Positions 17,450-25,889 of a DNA stretch of 64,000 nt are shown here, in pieces. The stretch is from Caballeronia zhejiangensis (GTDB lineage Bacteria > Pseudomonadota > Gammaproteobacteria > Burkholderiales > Burkholderiaceae): contig NZ_JFHD01000031.1 in the NCBI RefSeq assembly GCF_000698575.1, positions 1-64,000 of the forward strand, in the 5' to 3' direction. The stretch's first letter is position 1. The number at the start of each line of letters is the position of its first letter. The position numbers and the translations under genes are program-made. The notes under the pieces were generated by a model. That model did not search any database. It worked only from the letters and a program-made list of their open reading frames with translations, and was not told the origin of the DNA.

Positions 17450-18382
17450 TCAGAAGTTGGTATCGCTCGCGCCTTTGAGCTTGAGCATCTCGCGTGCTTC
17501 GGCGGGCGTCGCGATATCGAGGGACAGTCCTTCGATCACCTGGCGAATCTTCTTCACCTGCGCCGCGCTCGATTCGGCGAGCTTGCCCGGCTCGATCCAC
17601 AACGAGTCTTCGAGGCCGACACGCACGTTCGATCCCTGCGCGACGCCCATCGAGCCGAGCGGAATCTGATGACGTCCCGCGCCGAGAATCGACCATACAT
17701 AGTCGTCGCCGAAGAGACGATCCGCCGTGCGCTTCATATGCGCCAGATCTTCGGGATGCGGCCCGATGCCACCGAGCAAGCCAAAAACGCTCTGCACGAA
17801 GAACGGCGGCTTGACGAGCCCGCGATCGACGAAGTGCGCGAGGTTGTACAGGTGCGAGATGTCGTAGCACTCATGCTCGAAGCGCGTACCGTTATCGCTG
17901 CACGACGTGAGGATGTATTCGATATCCGCGAACGTGTTCTTGAACACGAGATCGCGGCTGTTTTCCAGATGCTTGCGCTCCCACTCGTACTTGAATTCCT
18001 TGAAGCGATCGAGCATCGGATACAGGCCGAAGTTCATCGATCCCATGTTGAGCGACGCCACTTCCGGCTTGAAGTGATGCGCGGGCTTCAATCGCTCCGC
18101 GACGGTCATGTGCGGGCTGCCGCCCGTCGTGATGTTGATGACCGCATCGGTTTCCGCCTTGATGCGCGGCAGAAACTCCTGAAACACGGCGGGATCCTGC
18201 GTCGGATGACCATCGTTCGGGTCGCGTGCATGCAGGTGCAGAATGGCGGCGCCTTCCTTTGCAGCCGCGAGCGCGGCATCGCCGATCTGCTGCGGCGTGA
18301 GCGGAAGATACGGCGACATCGAAGGCGTATGGATCGCGCCCGTCGGCGCGCAGGTGATGATGACCTTGCGTTTCGTTGCCAT
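17450..18382 (-). CDS. Beta-keto acid cleavage enzyme (BKACE, DUF849)
   Basis: A 310-residue TIM-barrel enzyme of the BKACE family. Members condense a beta-keto acid with acetyl-CoA and split the product into acetoacetate and a new acyl-CoA. Zinc-binding histidines are His49 and His51 in LHLHARDPNDG, and the late acidic site is in VGLEDSLWIEPG. The N-terminus KVIITCAPTGAIHTPSMSP is characteristic. It lies between the SDR gene (15 bases upstream) and the lactonase gene (14 bases downstream). In the described oxidative deoxyribonate pathway a BKACE and an SDR act together on 2-deoxy-3-ketoribonate; the same logic may apply here, but the side-chain specificity must be tested. Confidence 0.92.
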   Translation of the reverse strand: MATKRKVIITCAPTGAIHTPSMSPYLPLTPQQIGDAALAAAKEGAAILHLHARDPNDGHPTQDPAVFQEFLPRIKAETDAVINITTGGSPHMTVAERLKPAHHFKPEVASLNMGSMNFGLYPMLDRFKEFKYEWERKHLENSRDLVFKNTFADIEYILTSCSDNGTRFEHECYDISHLYNLAHFVDRGLVKPPFFVQSVFGLLGGIGPHPEDLAHMKRTADRLFGDDYVWSILGAGRHQIPLGSMGVAQGSNVRVGLEDSLWIEPGKLAESSAAQVKKIRQVIEGLSLDIATPAEAREMLKLKGASDTNF

Positions 18383-18397
18383 GTGCTCCTCGCTCTA

Positions 18398-19204
18398 TTA
18401 AAGGACTTCGACGTTGCCGCAGACGGAGATCGCCTGTCCCGAGATGCCGCTGCCCGCGGGCGAGCACAGGAAGAGCGCCGTGGCCGCGACTTCCTCGGGC
18501 GTCGTCATGCGGCGCAGCGAAATCTTCGCGAGATATTGCTTCTCCATCTCTTCATAGGAGACGTTCAGTTGTTTCGCGCGCGCCGCGATCACGCGCTCGA
18601 TGCGCGGCCCTTTCACGATGCCCGGCTGGATCGCATTGACGCGAATGTTCGACGGCCCGAGCTCGATAGCCAGGCTCTTCGTCATGCCGACGACGGCCCA
18701 CTTCGTCGCGGCATAAGGCGTGCGAAACGCGTAGCCGAGCCGTCCCGCCACCGACGACAGCGCGATGATCGCCCCGCCGCCATTCGCGTTGCGCAAGAGC
18801 GGCACCGCGCGGCGCGCGAAGTAGAACTGCGCGTTCAGATTCACATCGACGGTCTGTTCCCATTCGTTCGCATCGAGCTCGTCGATGCCGCCCGTCGGCC
18901 CCGCGATGCCCGCGTTGTTCACGAGCACATCGAGTCCGCCGAGCTCGCGTTCCACATCGACGAATACGCGCTCGACCGCTTCCTTGTCAGCTACGTCCGC
19001 GAGCGTCGACGTGATCGCATTGCACTCCGCGCTCGCTTCGGCTTTCGCCAATGCGTCGATTGCTTCGGGACTCGCATCGCAGACGTGCACGCGCGCGCCT
19101 GCATCGATGAACGCGCGCGCTATCACGAGCCCGATGCCCGATGCGCCGCCCGTGATGAGCACGCGCAATCCCGCGTGCGGTTTCAGCATCTGAAGAACCG
19201 TCAT
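18398..19204 (-). CDS. SDR family NAD(P)-dependent dehydrogenase
   Basis: A 268-residue classical short-chain dehydrogenase. The cofactor motif is TGGASGIG near residue 18, followed by NNAG and the active site Ser in IALSSVAG and YAATK. It is probably NAD-preferring because an Asp (VHVCDAS) closes the second strand. It directly precedes the BKACE gene and follows the GntR regulator by 26 bases, so it is likely the 3-hydroxy acid dehydrogenase that makes the beta-keto acid. GGAG lies six bases before the ATG. Deoxyribonate 3-dehydrogenases are SDR enzymes found beside BKACE genes, which is the closest parallel I can name. The substrate is inferred. Confidence 0.88.
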   Translation of the reverse strand: MTVLQMLKPHAGLRVLITGGASGIGLVIARAFIDAGARVHVCDASPEAIDALAKAEASAECNAITSTLADVADKEAVERVFVDVERELGGLDVLVNNAGIAGPTGGIDELDANEWEQTVDVNLNAQFYFARRAVPLLRNANGGGAIIALSSVAGRLGYAFRTPYAATKWAVVGMTKSLAIELGPSNIRVNAIQPGIVKGPRIERVIAARAKQLNVSYEEMEKQYLAKISLRRMTTPEEVAATALFLCSPAGSGISGQAISVCGNVEVL

Positions 19205-19230
19205 CCATGTCTCCGTTGTTGTTATGCGTG

Positions 19231-19941
19231 TCAGGCGCTTGCCTTGTTGCTCAGTTCGCCGCTTTGCAAACGCTCTTGCAGATCGGCGGCCGCATCGCCG
19301 ATGTCTTCCTCGATGCCGGCGCGCGCGCCTTCGCCATCGCCGCGCCAGAGCGCTTCGACGATATGACGATGCGCCGCCATCGAACGGCGCATATGCGGAA
19401 TGTCGGGCGCGACGAGATTCAGGAACGGGCCGATGCGCATCCAGAGGTTCTGGATGGTCGCGAGCGTGAGATCGCTCGCGCCGTGCGTGTAAATGGCGAT
19501 ATGAAATTCGAAGTTGCTGCGCAGATACGCGGGCACGTCGCCCGCTTCGACGTGTGCGTCCATCGTGTCGAAGATGGCCTGCAGCGCGTCGAGATGCGCG
19601 CGTGTCATGCGCGACGCCGCGCGTTTGGCGACCGCGCCTTCCAGTGCGATGCGAACGTCCCGCAACTCATCGAGGAGTTCGAGCGTCATCGGCGGAACCA
19701 TCAGCGCGCGGCCGGGACCGTCGATCAATGCGCCTTCCGCCTGCAAGCGCGTGAGCGCGGCGCGCACGGGCATGGTCGACGAGCCGACCGCTTCCGCGAC
19801 GCTGCGCAAGCTGAGCAACTGCCCAGGCGCGAAGCGGCCCGTCATGATCGCCTGCCTCAATTGCGCATGAACGCGACCGGCCATGGTTTCGCGTGCAACT
19901 AATTCGAGCGCGGGTAAGTCCGTCGTCGAGCGTGTCGCCAA
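19231..19941 (-). CDS. GntR family regulator with FCD domain
   Basis: A 236-residue transcription factor: an N-terminal winged helix (GRVHAQLRQAIMTGRFAPGQ, then SLRSVAEAVGSSTMPVRAAL) and a C-terminal FCD ligand domain with metal-type residues in SNFEFHIAIY and AAHRHIVEAL. It should sense a catabolic intermediate, often a sugar acid, and control the operon it heads. The best start is a TTG at 19941 with GGAGG six bases upstream; the longer ATG start at 20004 would place coding sequence over a strong operator palindrome. It is the first gene of a ten-gene minus-strand operon, which makes feedback of its own expression likely. Confidence 0.88.
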   Translation of the reverse strand: MATRSTTDLPALELVARETMAGRVHAQLRQAIMTGRFAPGQLLSLRSVAEAVGSSTMPVRAALTRLQAEGALIDGPGRALMVPPMTLELLDELRDVRIALEGAVAKRAASRMTRAHLDALQAIFDTMDAHVEAGDVPAYLRSNFEFHIAIYTHGASDLTLATIQNLWMRIGPFLNLVAPDIPHMRRSMAAHRHIVEALWRGDGEGARAGIEEDIGDAAADLQERLQSGELSNKASA

Positions 19942-19986
19942 CTTTTGCCTCCGTTCTTTCGTTCGGCTGCTGCGATGCTTTCGATT

Positions 19987-20007
19987 GGTGTGACCTGTGA
20001 TCACACC
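19987..20007. promoter_or_regulatory. Probable GntR operator upstream of the BKACE operon
   Basis: GGTGTGA (19987-19993) and TCACACC (20001-20007) form an inverted repeat with a seven-base spacer, and a second perfect palindrome TGTGATCACA lies inside at 19996-20005. The site is 46 bases upstream of the TTG start. FCD-type GntR regulators bind short palindromes near their own promoter, so this is the obvious candidate site. No matching copy stands out elsewhere in the window. Confidence 0.6.
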
Positions 20008-20082
20008 TGCATGGCTAAAGTGTCGGACGCGCGAGCACGCGAGTCAACCTTGAATTGCTAGGTGAAAACGCGGAGCGACGCC

Positions 20083-21099
20083 TCAGACCGCCTCGTGCGA
20101 AAGACGGGCCGCATCGAGCGCGACGCCGATGGCCGGAGCGGCCAACACGCGGATTGCCTGAAAATGGGACGCATCGAATGCGCCTCGAAAGAAGTCGACC
20201 ACCGCGACCAAGCGCCTGACGATGAGATCATGAAGCACGGACACGTCTTGCCCGAAGTCCTTCGCGTCGGCAGCAATGAGTCTGTCGACCGCGCGCACGA
20301 CGGCGAGCAATTCGTCGGTGCCGACTTCCAGGCCGAACCACATGCCAACGATGAGATCGATGTCGCGCGGACCGAGGCTCGGGTACCAGAGCGCCAAAAG
20401 ACGTTTGCGGAGGCCTTTCATCGCCGGGCCCGCCAGATCTTCCCGGCTTCTGGTGAAACTGGTTCGGTGCGACCTGACCTCGACGAGGACTTCATCGACA
20501 TTGCCGATCTCGCCGCCGGCCACCATGATCGCGACGAGATAGTTCAGGTCTTCGGCGCTCGCCATCTGCATGTCGAACCGGATGCGATGCTCGCGGACGA
20601 ACGAACGGCGCACCATGAGCATTGCGCCGCCGATGGTGTTGAAGCCTTCGAAAAGCCGGGCCTTCAGAGCGCCGTCGCCGAGCGTGCAAAGCCCATAAGT
20701 GTCGTTCGCAATACCATCGCCGAACAAGCGCGCATGGCCGCCGCAAGCGGCAAGGCGCGCGCACTCGCGGAAAGCGGCGACTTGCGCGGCGAGCCTCGTC
20801 GGCAGCGCCCGGTCGTCCGAGTCGATGCGCGCGATGAACTCGCCGCGCGCCGCGTCGAAACCCGCATTCGAAGCGGCGCTGATGCCCTCGTTCCGGCCGA
20901 AGCGTATGAGGCGCACGCGGCTGTCGTCGCCCGCTGCCTGCTGCGCGACGGCGAACGTCTGATCGATCGAGCCATCGTCCACGACGATGAGCTCCCAGTC
21001 TTCGAGCGTTTGAGCGCGAATCGAAGCGATTGCTTCGCCGATGAAGGCCTGCGCGTTGAACGCGGGCATGACGACGGTGACGAGCGGTGAGGATGTCAT
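20083..21099 (-). CDS. Family 2 glycosyltransferase
   Basis: A 338-residue GT-A-fold glycosyltransferase. The N-terminal segment VTVVMPAFNAQAFIGEAIAS is the GT2 hallmark, followed by the nucleotide-binding DDGSIDQT and the metal-binding IDSDDRALPTRL (DXD-like). The last third (from about 225) is an extra helical domain without a membrane segment. It likely transfers a sugar to a surface polysaccharide or lipid from a nucleotide sugar. It lies 101 bases downstream of the hybrid kinase gene on the same strand and could be the last gene of the stress operon. No other polysaccharide genes are nearby, so the acceptor is unknown. No clear ribosome binding site precedes the ATG. Confidence 0.85.
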   Translation of the reverse strand: MTSSPLVTVVMPAFNAQAFIGEAIASIRAQTLEDWELIVVDDGSIDQTFAVAQQAAGDDSRVRLIRFGRNEGISAASNAGFDAARGEFIARIDSDDRALPTRLAAQVAAFRECARLAACGGHARLFGDGIANDTYGLCTLGDGALKARLFEGFNTIGGAMLMVRRSFVREHRIRFDMQMASAEDLNYLVAIMVAGGEIGNVDEVLVEVRSHRTSFTRSREDLAGPAMKGLRKRLLALWYPSLGPRDIDLIVGMWFGLEVGTDELLAVVRAVDRLIAADAKDFGQDVSVLHDLIVRRLVAVVDFFRGAFDASHFQAIRVLAAPAIGVALDAARLSHEAV

Positions 21100-21200
21100 G
21101 GGAACCGGAATCCGTTCTGATTTGTTCCCGGCGGAGTGTGCCGCAATCGGCGCGCGATTACGCCATTTCCATCGGCAATTCAGATTTTTCGGCTCCGCCC

Positions 21201-23120
21201 TCAGGCGAACTTTCCCGACACCGCCCTTTGAATCTCCGCGAACGCCACCGGCTTCACGAGATGATGATCGAAGCCCGCTTCCTTCGAGCGCTGACGATCA
21301 TGCGCCTGCCCGTATCCCGTCACGGCGATCAGCAAGGCATCGGCGGTTGCGGGACGCGCGCGCATCTCGGCCGCGAGCCGGTATCCGTCCATGCCCGGCA
21401 AGCCGATATCGAGCAGCACGATCTGCGGCATGAAGGTGTCGGAGACCGCGAGCGCTTCGGTTGCATCGTGCGCCGTGCGAACGTCGAAGCCGTCGGCTTC
21501 GAGCAGCAGCGCCATCGCGGTGGCCGCGTCGACGCTGTCATCGACGAGCAGCACGCGCTTGCCCGCGTTGACGGTCGCGGGCGTTGCCGGCGCGCCTTGC
21601 GTGGCCACTTGCGCATCCTTCGCGAGCGGCAGCCACACGACGAACTCGCTGCCCGCCTGCGCCCCCGCCGAGAATGCTTCGATGCGTCCGCCCTGCAACT
21701 CGACGAGCGTCTTCGCCAGCGGCAAGCCGATGCCGAGCCCGCCCTCCGATCGTTCGAGCGATGTCTCCGATTGCACGAACAGATCGAAGATGTGCGGCAG
21801 CATGTCGGACGCGATGCCGATGCCCTTGTCGCGCACGACGATACGCACCTCATCGCCGAACTGTTCCGTTTCGATGGCGATCTCGCCTTCCTCGACGCTG
21901 TACTTCGACGCATTCGACAGCAGATTGCCGAACACCTGCGCGAGCCGCACGCTGTCGCCGACGATGTAGAGCGGCGCATCCGGCAGCTTCACCGTCAACG
22001 CGTGCCGCTTTCGTTCGAGCGCGGGCTGCACGGTCTCGATGGCCGCCGCGAGCGCCGCCGCGAGATCGACCGTTTCCTGGCGCAGCGTGATCTTGCCCTG
22101 CGTGATGCGCGCAACGTCGAGCAGATCGTCGACGAGCCGGCTCAAATGCCGCACCTGTCTGTCGATGATCGCGCGCACCGTCGCGAAGTGCTGCACGGAC
22201 GGCTCGCGATCCGGATCGAGCAGATCGACCGCATTGCGGATCGGCGCGAGCGGATTGCGCAATTCATGCGCGAGCATCGCGAGAAACTCGTCCTTGCGGC
22301 GGTCCGCTTCGCGCAACAGCAGTTCGGCGGCCTTGCGCTCGGAGATATCGTTGACGATGCCCGCGATGCGATACGGCCGCGCCGGATGACCCGCCGCGCC
22401 GTGAACCGGAAACGCGCGCTCCGCGACCCAGCGCGGCCCGCCGCTCGCGCGCACGATGCGATATTCGACCTGATACGGCGTGCCGTTCGCGAGCAGTTGC
22501 CGATACGCCTCGGCGACATGATCGCGATCGAGGGGAAGAATGTCGCCGGACCAGTGATCGGGGCCAGGCAGGGGCGCGGGCGCGCCGCCGCCGGTATCGA
22601 AGAGATGCGCGTAAGCGGGGCTCACATAGAGCAGTTCGTTGGATGCCGGATCGAGCATCCAGAACACGTCGTCGATATTCCCGGCAAGCTGGCGAAAGCG
22701 CTCCTCGCTCTCGCGCAGCGCATTTTCCGCGAGCCGCACGCGCAGCAACGCGCGCACATGCGCGATCAGTTCCGCGGGTTCGACAGGCTCGGTCAAATAG
22801 CTATCCGCGCCGCCTTCGAGACCGCGAATGCGATCGAGGCTATGCACGGCCGCCGCCGATGTCTGCAGCACGAGCGTGCCCGACGTCTCCGGCGATGCCT
22901 TGATCTGCCTGCACACTTCGAGCCCGTTGATGTCGGGCAGCTTCACGTCGAGCAGCACGAGATCGGGCGCTTCGGCGCGCACCCGTTCGAGCGCGGCCGT
23001 GCCCGTCGGCGCTTCGATCACGTTGAAGCCCGCGCGCGACAGGATGCGCGTTTTCGCATAGCGCGCGCCGTCGTTGTCGTCGACGTTGAGGATCAGCACC
23101 TCGTTCCAGTCGCTTCTCAT
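21201..23120 (-). CDS. Hybrid histidine kinase, REC-PAS-HisKA-HATPase-REC
   Basis: A 639-residue cytosolic signalling protein. An N-terminal receiver (about 7-125, phospho-acceptor Asp58 in DLVLLDVKLPD) is followed by a PAS domain (about 140-262), a HisKA with the phospho-histidine His285 in AMLAHELRNPL, a HATPase domain with NLLSNASKYS and GIGLPLAKT, and a C-terminal receiver (about 523-639) with IVLLDIGLPGMDG. There are no membrane segments, so it must take input from partners. Its ATG overlaps the stop of the upstream kinase gene by four bases, and the whole set lies downstream of RsbRST-like genes. It probably receives the stressosome signal by phosphorylation or contact. The output regulator is not encoded in the window. 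Confidence 0.9.
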   Translation of the reverse strand: MRSDWNEVLILNVDDNDGARYAKTRILSRAGFNVIEAPTGTAALERVRAEAPDLVLLDVKLPDINGLEVCRQIKASPETSGTLVLQTSAAAVHSLDRIRGLEGGADSYLTEPVEPAELIAHVRALLRVRLAENALRESEERFRQLAGNIDDVFWMLDPASNELLYVSPAYAHLFDTGGGAPAPLPGPDHWSGDILPLDRDHVAEAYRQLLANGTPYQVEYRIVRASGGPRWVAERAFPVHGAAGHPARPYRIAGIVNDISERKAAELLLREADRRKDEFLAMLAHELRNPLAPIRNAVDLLDPDREPSVQHFATVRAIIDRQVRHLSRLVDDLLDVARITQGKITLRQETVDLAAALAAAIETVQPALERKRHALTVKLPDAPLYIVGDSVRLAQVFGNLLSNASKYSVEEGEIAIETEQFGDEVRIVVRDKGIGIASDMLPHIFDLFVQSETSLERSEGGLGIGLPLAKTLVELQGGRIEAFSAGAQAGSEFVVWLPLAKDAQVATQGAPATPATVNAGKRVLLVDDSVDAATAMALLLEADGFDVRTAHDATEALAVSDTFMPQIVLLDIGLPGMDGYRLAAEMRARPATADALLIAVTGYGQAHDRQRSKEAGFDHHLVKPVAFAEIQRAVSGKFA

Positions 23121-24841
23121 GATGCTCGTCCCTCGCCCGTCACCGCATCCAGCACGCCCGGCAGCTCGCCACCGCCCGCCGGCTTTTCAACGAACGCGGT
23201 CGCGCCCAGCGCCCGCGCTTCATTGCGATCCTCGTCCTCGCCGAGCACGACGATCGGAATGCTGCGCGTCGCGGCCTGCGCGCGCAACGCGGCGAGCCAG
23301 ATCCACGCTTCCGACGGCGCGGGCCGCACGGCGAGCAGCAACGCGGCGGGCTGCGTGCGCGCGAGCAGGCGGCTCGCTTCGTCGAGCGTCGCGGCGCTCA
23401 TCGGGCGATACGGCGAAGCGCGCAGCGCGGCCTCGCAGTCGAGCCGCTCGATCGGATTGCTCGCGACGATCAGCACGGCGGGCCGCGTATCGCTCGCGGC
23501 GTGATGCGCGGCGTCGACGTCCGCGCCGTAATGCGCGGGAATCGTCGCGCTGAAAGTCGAGCCGCGCCCGGGTTCGCTCGCGAGCGACACATCGCCGCCG
23601 AGCAGCTTGCACAGCTTGCGGCACAGCGGCAGGCCGAGGCCCGTACCCTTCACGTATTGCTGAAGGCGGTTTTCAACTTGCCCGAACTCTTCGAAGACGA
23701 CCTGCTGATGCTCCGGCGCGATGCCGATGCCCGTATCGCTGACGGAAAACGTGATGAGCCGGCGCGCGTCGTCATAGCTCGCCGCGACGCGCACTTCGCC
23801 GCGCTCGGTGAACTTGAGCGCATTCGATACGAAGTTGCGCAGCACCTGCGCGACCTTGGCTTCATCGGTATGAATGGGCGGCAGGCCTTCGCACGATTCG
23901 AACACGAGTTCCACCGCGCCGCCCGGCGACAGCGGCCGCAACATGCCGCGCAGCGCCGAAAACAGGGTATCGACTTCGAATTCGGCGGGACGCACTTCGA
24001 TCTTGCCCGCTTCGATCTTCGCGAGATCGAGCAGATCGTCGACCGTTTCCGACAAATCCTCCGCTGCCTTGCGGATGAAGCGCACCTGCTTTTCCTGCTC
24101 TTCCGTCAGATCGCCGTCGATACGTTCGAGCAAGAGTTTCGAGAGCGCGCGGATCGACGACAGCGGCGTGCGGAACTCGTGGCTCATGTTCGACAGAAAG
24201 CGCGATTTCGATTCGTCCGCGCGGCGCAGATGATCGGCGCGCGCATCCAGCTCCGCATAAAGCGCGACGACGCCGCGATTGGTGTCCTCGAGTTCGCGCG
24301 TAAGACGCGTGAGCTCCTCCTGACGTTCGCGCAGATCCGCGAGCGCGGCGATCAGCTCGCGATTCTGGCGCTGCAATTCCGCGGCCGTGTCTTCGCTCGG
24401 CTGACGCTCGAGTGCGTTCTTCACCGCCTGCGCATCGCACGGCACGCCATCGGGTAAAGCCTTCGCGAGCGAGATCGAGGTGTCGCCATCGGCTTCGTCG
24501 GCGATCGCGCATTGATCCATCAGACGTTGCGCCGCGAGCAGGCCCAGCGCGGCTTGCGAGTCGTCGTGGCGCATGGCGCGCAGACGCTGGCCCGCACCGC
24601 CGCCCGCCAGAAAACGCACGACGAAGCGCGGCGGGCGCGCGGCGTTATCGACGAGAAATTCCGCGCGCGCCGCCTGCCCCGCGATCAGCACGGTGCGCGC
24701 GGCTTCGAGCACGGACGTGGAAATGCGCGTCTGATCCTGCGGCGAGAAGCCGAGCGCCGCGCTCGCATCGCGCGCCTTCACGCGGACCGCGACGATGTCG
24801 CGCTCGTGATCGATCCGCATCGAGTAGAGCGGTTGCGTCAT
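23117..24841 (-). CDS. Hybrid kinase with decayed RsbT-like domain and pseudo-receiver
   Basis: A 574-residue protein. Residues 1-130 look like an RsbT/RsbW-type ATPase domain: DIVAVRVKARDASAALGF, DQTRISTSVLEAART and AAQRLMDQCAIADE match RsbT order, but the N-box Asn is Thr50 and no DNGPG motif is present. A coiled coil (about 150-205) leads to HisKA (His221 in SNMSHEFRTPL) and an intact HATPase (NFVSNALKFT, SDTGIGIAP, GTGLGLPLCRKL). The C-terminal domain (454-570) has a receiver fold pattern, but the acidic pair is absent (LIVASNP) and the phospho-acceptor position is Ala504. Its ATG overlaps the stop of the upstream RsbT-PP2C gene. It may dock on stressosome proteins through its N-terminus. 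Confidence 0.85.
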   Translation of the reverse strand: MTQPLYSMRIDHERDIVAVRVKARDASAALGFSPQDQTRISTSVLEAARTVLIAGQAARAEFLVDNAARPPRFVVRFLAGGGAGQRLRAMRHDDSQAALGLLAAQRLMDQCAIADEADGDTSISLAKALPDGVPCDAQAVKNALERQPSEDTAAELQRQNRELIAALADLRERQEELTRLTRELEDTNRGVVALYAELDARADHLRRADESKSRFLSNMSHEFRTPLSSIRALSKLLLERIDGDLTEEQEKQVRFIRKAAEDLSETVDDLLDLAKIEAGKIEVRPAEFEVDTLFSALRGMLRPLSPGGAVELVFESCEGLPPIHTDEAKVAQVLRNFVSNALKFTERGEVRVAASYDDARRLITFSVSDTGIGIAPEHQQVVFEEFGQVENRLQQYVKGTGLGLPLCRKLCKLLGGDVSLASEPGRGSTFSATIPAHYGADVDAAHHAASDTRPAVLIVASNPIERLDCEAALRASPYRPMSAATLDEASRLLARTQPAALLLAVRPAPSEAWIWLAALRAQAATRSIPIVVLGEDEDRNEARALGATAFVEKPAGGGELPGVLDAVTGEGRAS

Positions 24842-25881
24842 CCTGCGCTCCCGGCCGCGCGGGCCACGAACACGGTGATGTCGTCGCGGCCGCGCGCGAA
24901 GTCGCGATACAGCACCGCCGCGACGAGCGCCGGGTGCCGCATCGCGAGGCCCGGATAGCGCGCGAGATCCCAGCGCGACGTGAGCCCGTCCGAATGCAGC
25001 ACGACGAGCGCGTTCGGCGGATACGGCACGTCGAAGATCTGCGCGCGCCGCGCCGCATGCCCGACGATGCCGCTGTGCGAGACGAGATGCTTGTGCGTGC
25101 CTTCGGTCCACACGCTCGCCGAAATATTGCCGATGCCCGCGAAGCTCACCGCCATGCCCGGCATCGACGCGAACGCCGGCATGCGCGCGATGCCGACCGC
25201 CGCGCCGCGCGTCGGGCGCAGCGCCTCGTTGGCGGCCTCCATGATGCGATCGAGCGCCTGGTCGCCGTTCGCGGCGAGCGCTTTGGCCGCCTCGATCGCC
25301 GCGACATTGGCGAGCGGTCCGTGACCGAGGCCATCGGCGACGAGCACGGTGAATTCGCCGTCATGCGCGTAGACGGACCATGCATCGCCGGATACGGTTT
25401 CGGTTTGCAGCGGCAGGTTCACGACGCCGTATGTCAGTTGCGGCGCACGCGTGTTCGCCGCGCCCGGCGCGTTCCAGAACACGGCGCGCAACACCGTGCC
25501 GCGTTGCGGCGCGCTCCAGATGTCGAGTTCGTCGGAAAGACGCTCGATCGCGCCCATGCCGTTGCCGGGACTGCCCGCCGTCGTGTAGCCGTCCTCGAAA
25601 CAGCGATGCAGATCGTAAATGCCCGGCCCGTTGTCGATGCACAGCACTTCGATGCCGTAGCGCAAAGTCGCGCCGGCGCCCCTGTCGACGAGCGGACGCA
25701 CGAGCAGTTCGCCGCGCTGTGCATGCTTCAGCAGATTCGTGCCGCATTCGGTGACGACGATCGCGAGCTCGCCCGCGGCCGTCTCGTTGAAACCGAGCCC
25801 GCGCGCGAGTTCGCCGATAGAACGCCGCGCATAGGCGATCTGGCTCGCCTCGGCGATCTCGTAGCGCTGCTGCGCGGCCAT
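24838..25881 (-). CDS. RsbT-like ATPase fused to SpoIIE/PP2C phosphatase (RsbX-like)
   Basis: A 347-residue fusion. The N-terminal half is a GHKL ATPase of the RsbT/RsbW type with an intact N-box (VVTECGTNLLKHA, Asn49), IDNGPGI (83-89) and a glycine lid GNGMGAIERL. The C-terminal half is a PP2C/SpoIIE phosphatase with metal-binding VADGLGHG (Asp183), HSDGL (Asp298) and RDD (332-334). In stressosomes RsbT kinases phosphorylate RsbR and RsbS while RsbX phosphatases reset them; here both activities are in one chain. I chose the ATG at 25881, which has AGGA upstream and leaves eight bases after the previous stop; an ATG at 25905 is possible and would overlap that gene. Confidence 0.88.
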   Translation of the reverse strand: MAAQQRYEIAEASQIAYARRSIGELARGLGFNETAAGELAIVVTECGTNLLKHAQRGELLVRPLVDRGAGATLRYGIEVLCIDNGPGIYDLHRCFEDGYTTAGSPGNGMGAIERLSDELDIWSAPQRGTVLRAVFWNAPGAANTRAPQLTYGVVNLPLQTETVSGDAWSVYAHDGEFTVLVADGLGHGPLANVAAIEAAKALAANGDQALDRIMEAANEALRPTRGAAVGIARMPAFASMPGMAVSFAGIGNISASVWTEGTHKHLVSHSGIVGHAARRAQIFDVPYPPNALVVLHSDGLTSRWDLARYPGLAMRHPALVAAVLYRDFARGRDDITVFVARAAGSAG

Positions 25882-25889
25882 CGATTCCT

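Noticed and set aside
17435-17870. N-terminal extension of the lactonase into the BKACE gene
   Set aside because: The open frame continues upstream for 145 codons but is Arg/Ala-rich shadow sequence of the BKACE gene. The GTG at 17435 has a perfect ribosome binding site and the family N-terminus.
10891-18382. Carnitine degradation cluster
   Set aside because: A carnitine-dehydrogenase-like enzyme next to a BKACE suggests carnitine, but the importer is a sugar-type CUT2 system and two lactonases are present. No betaine-type transporter or demethylation genes occur, so a sugar-like substrate fits better.
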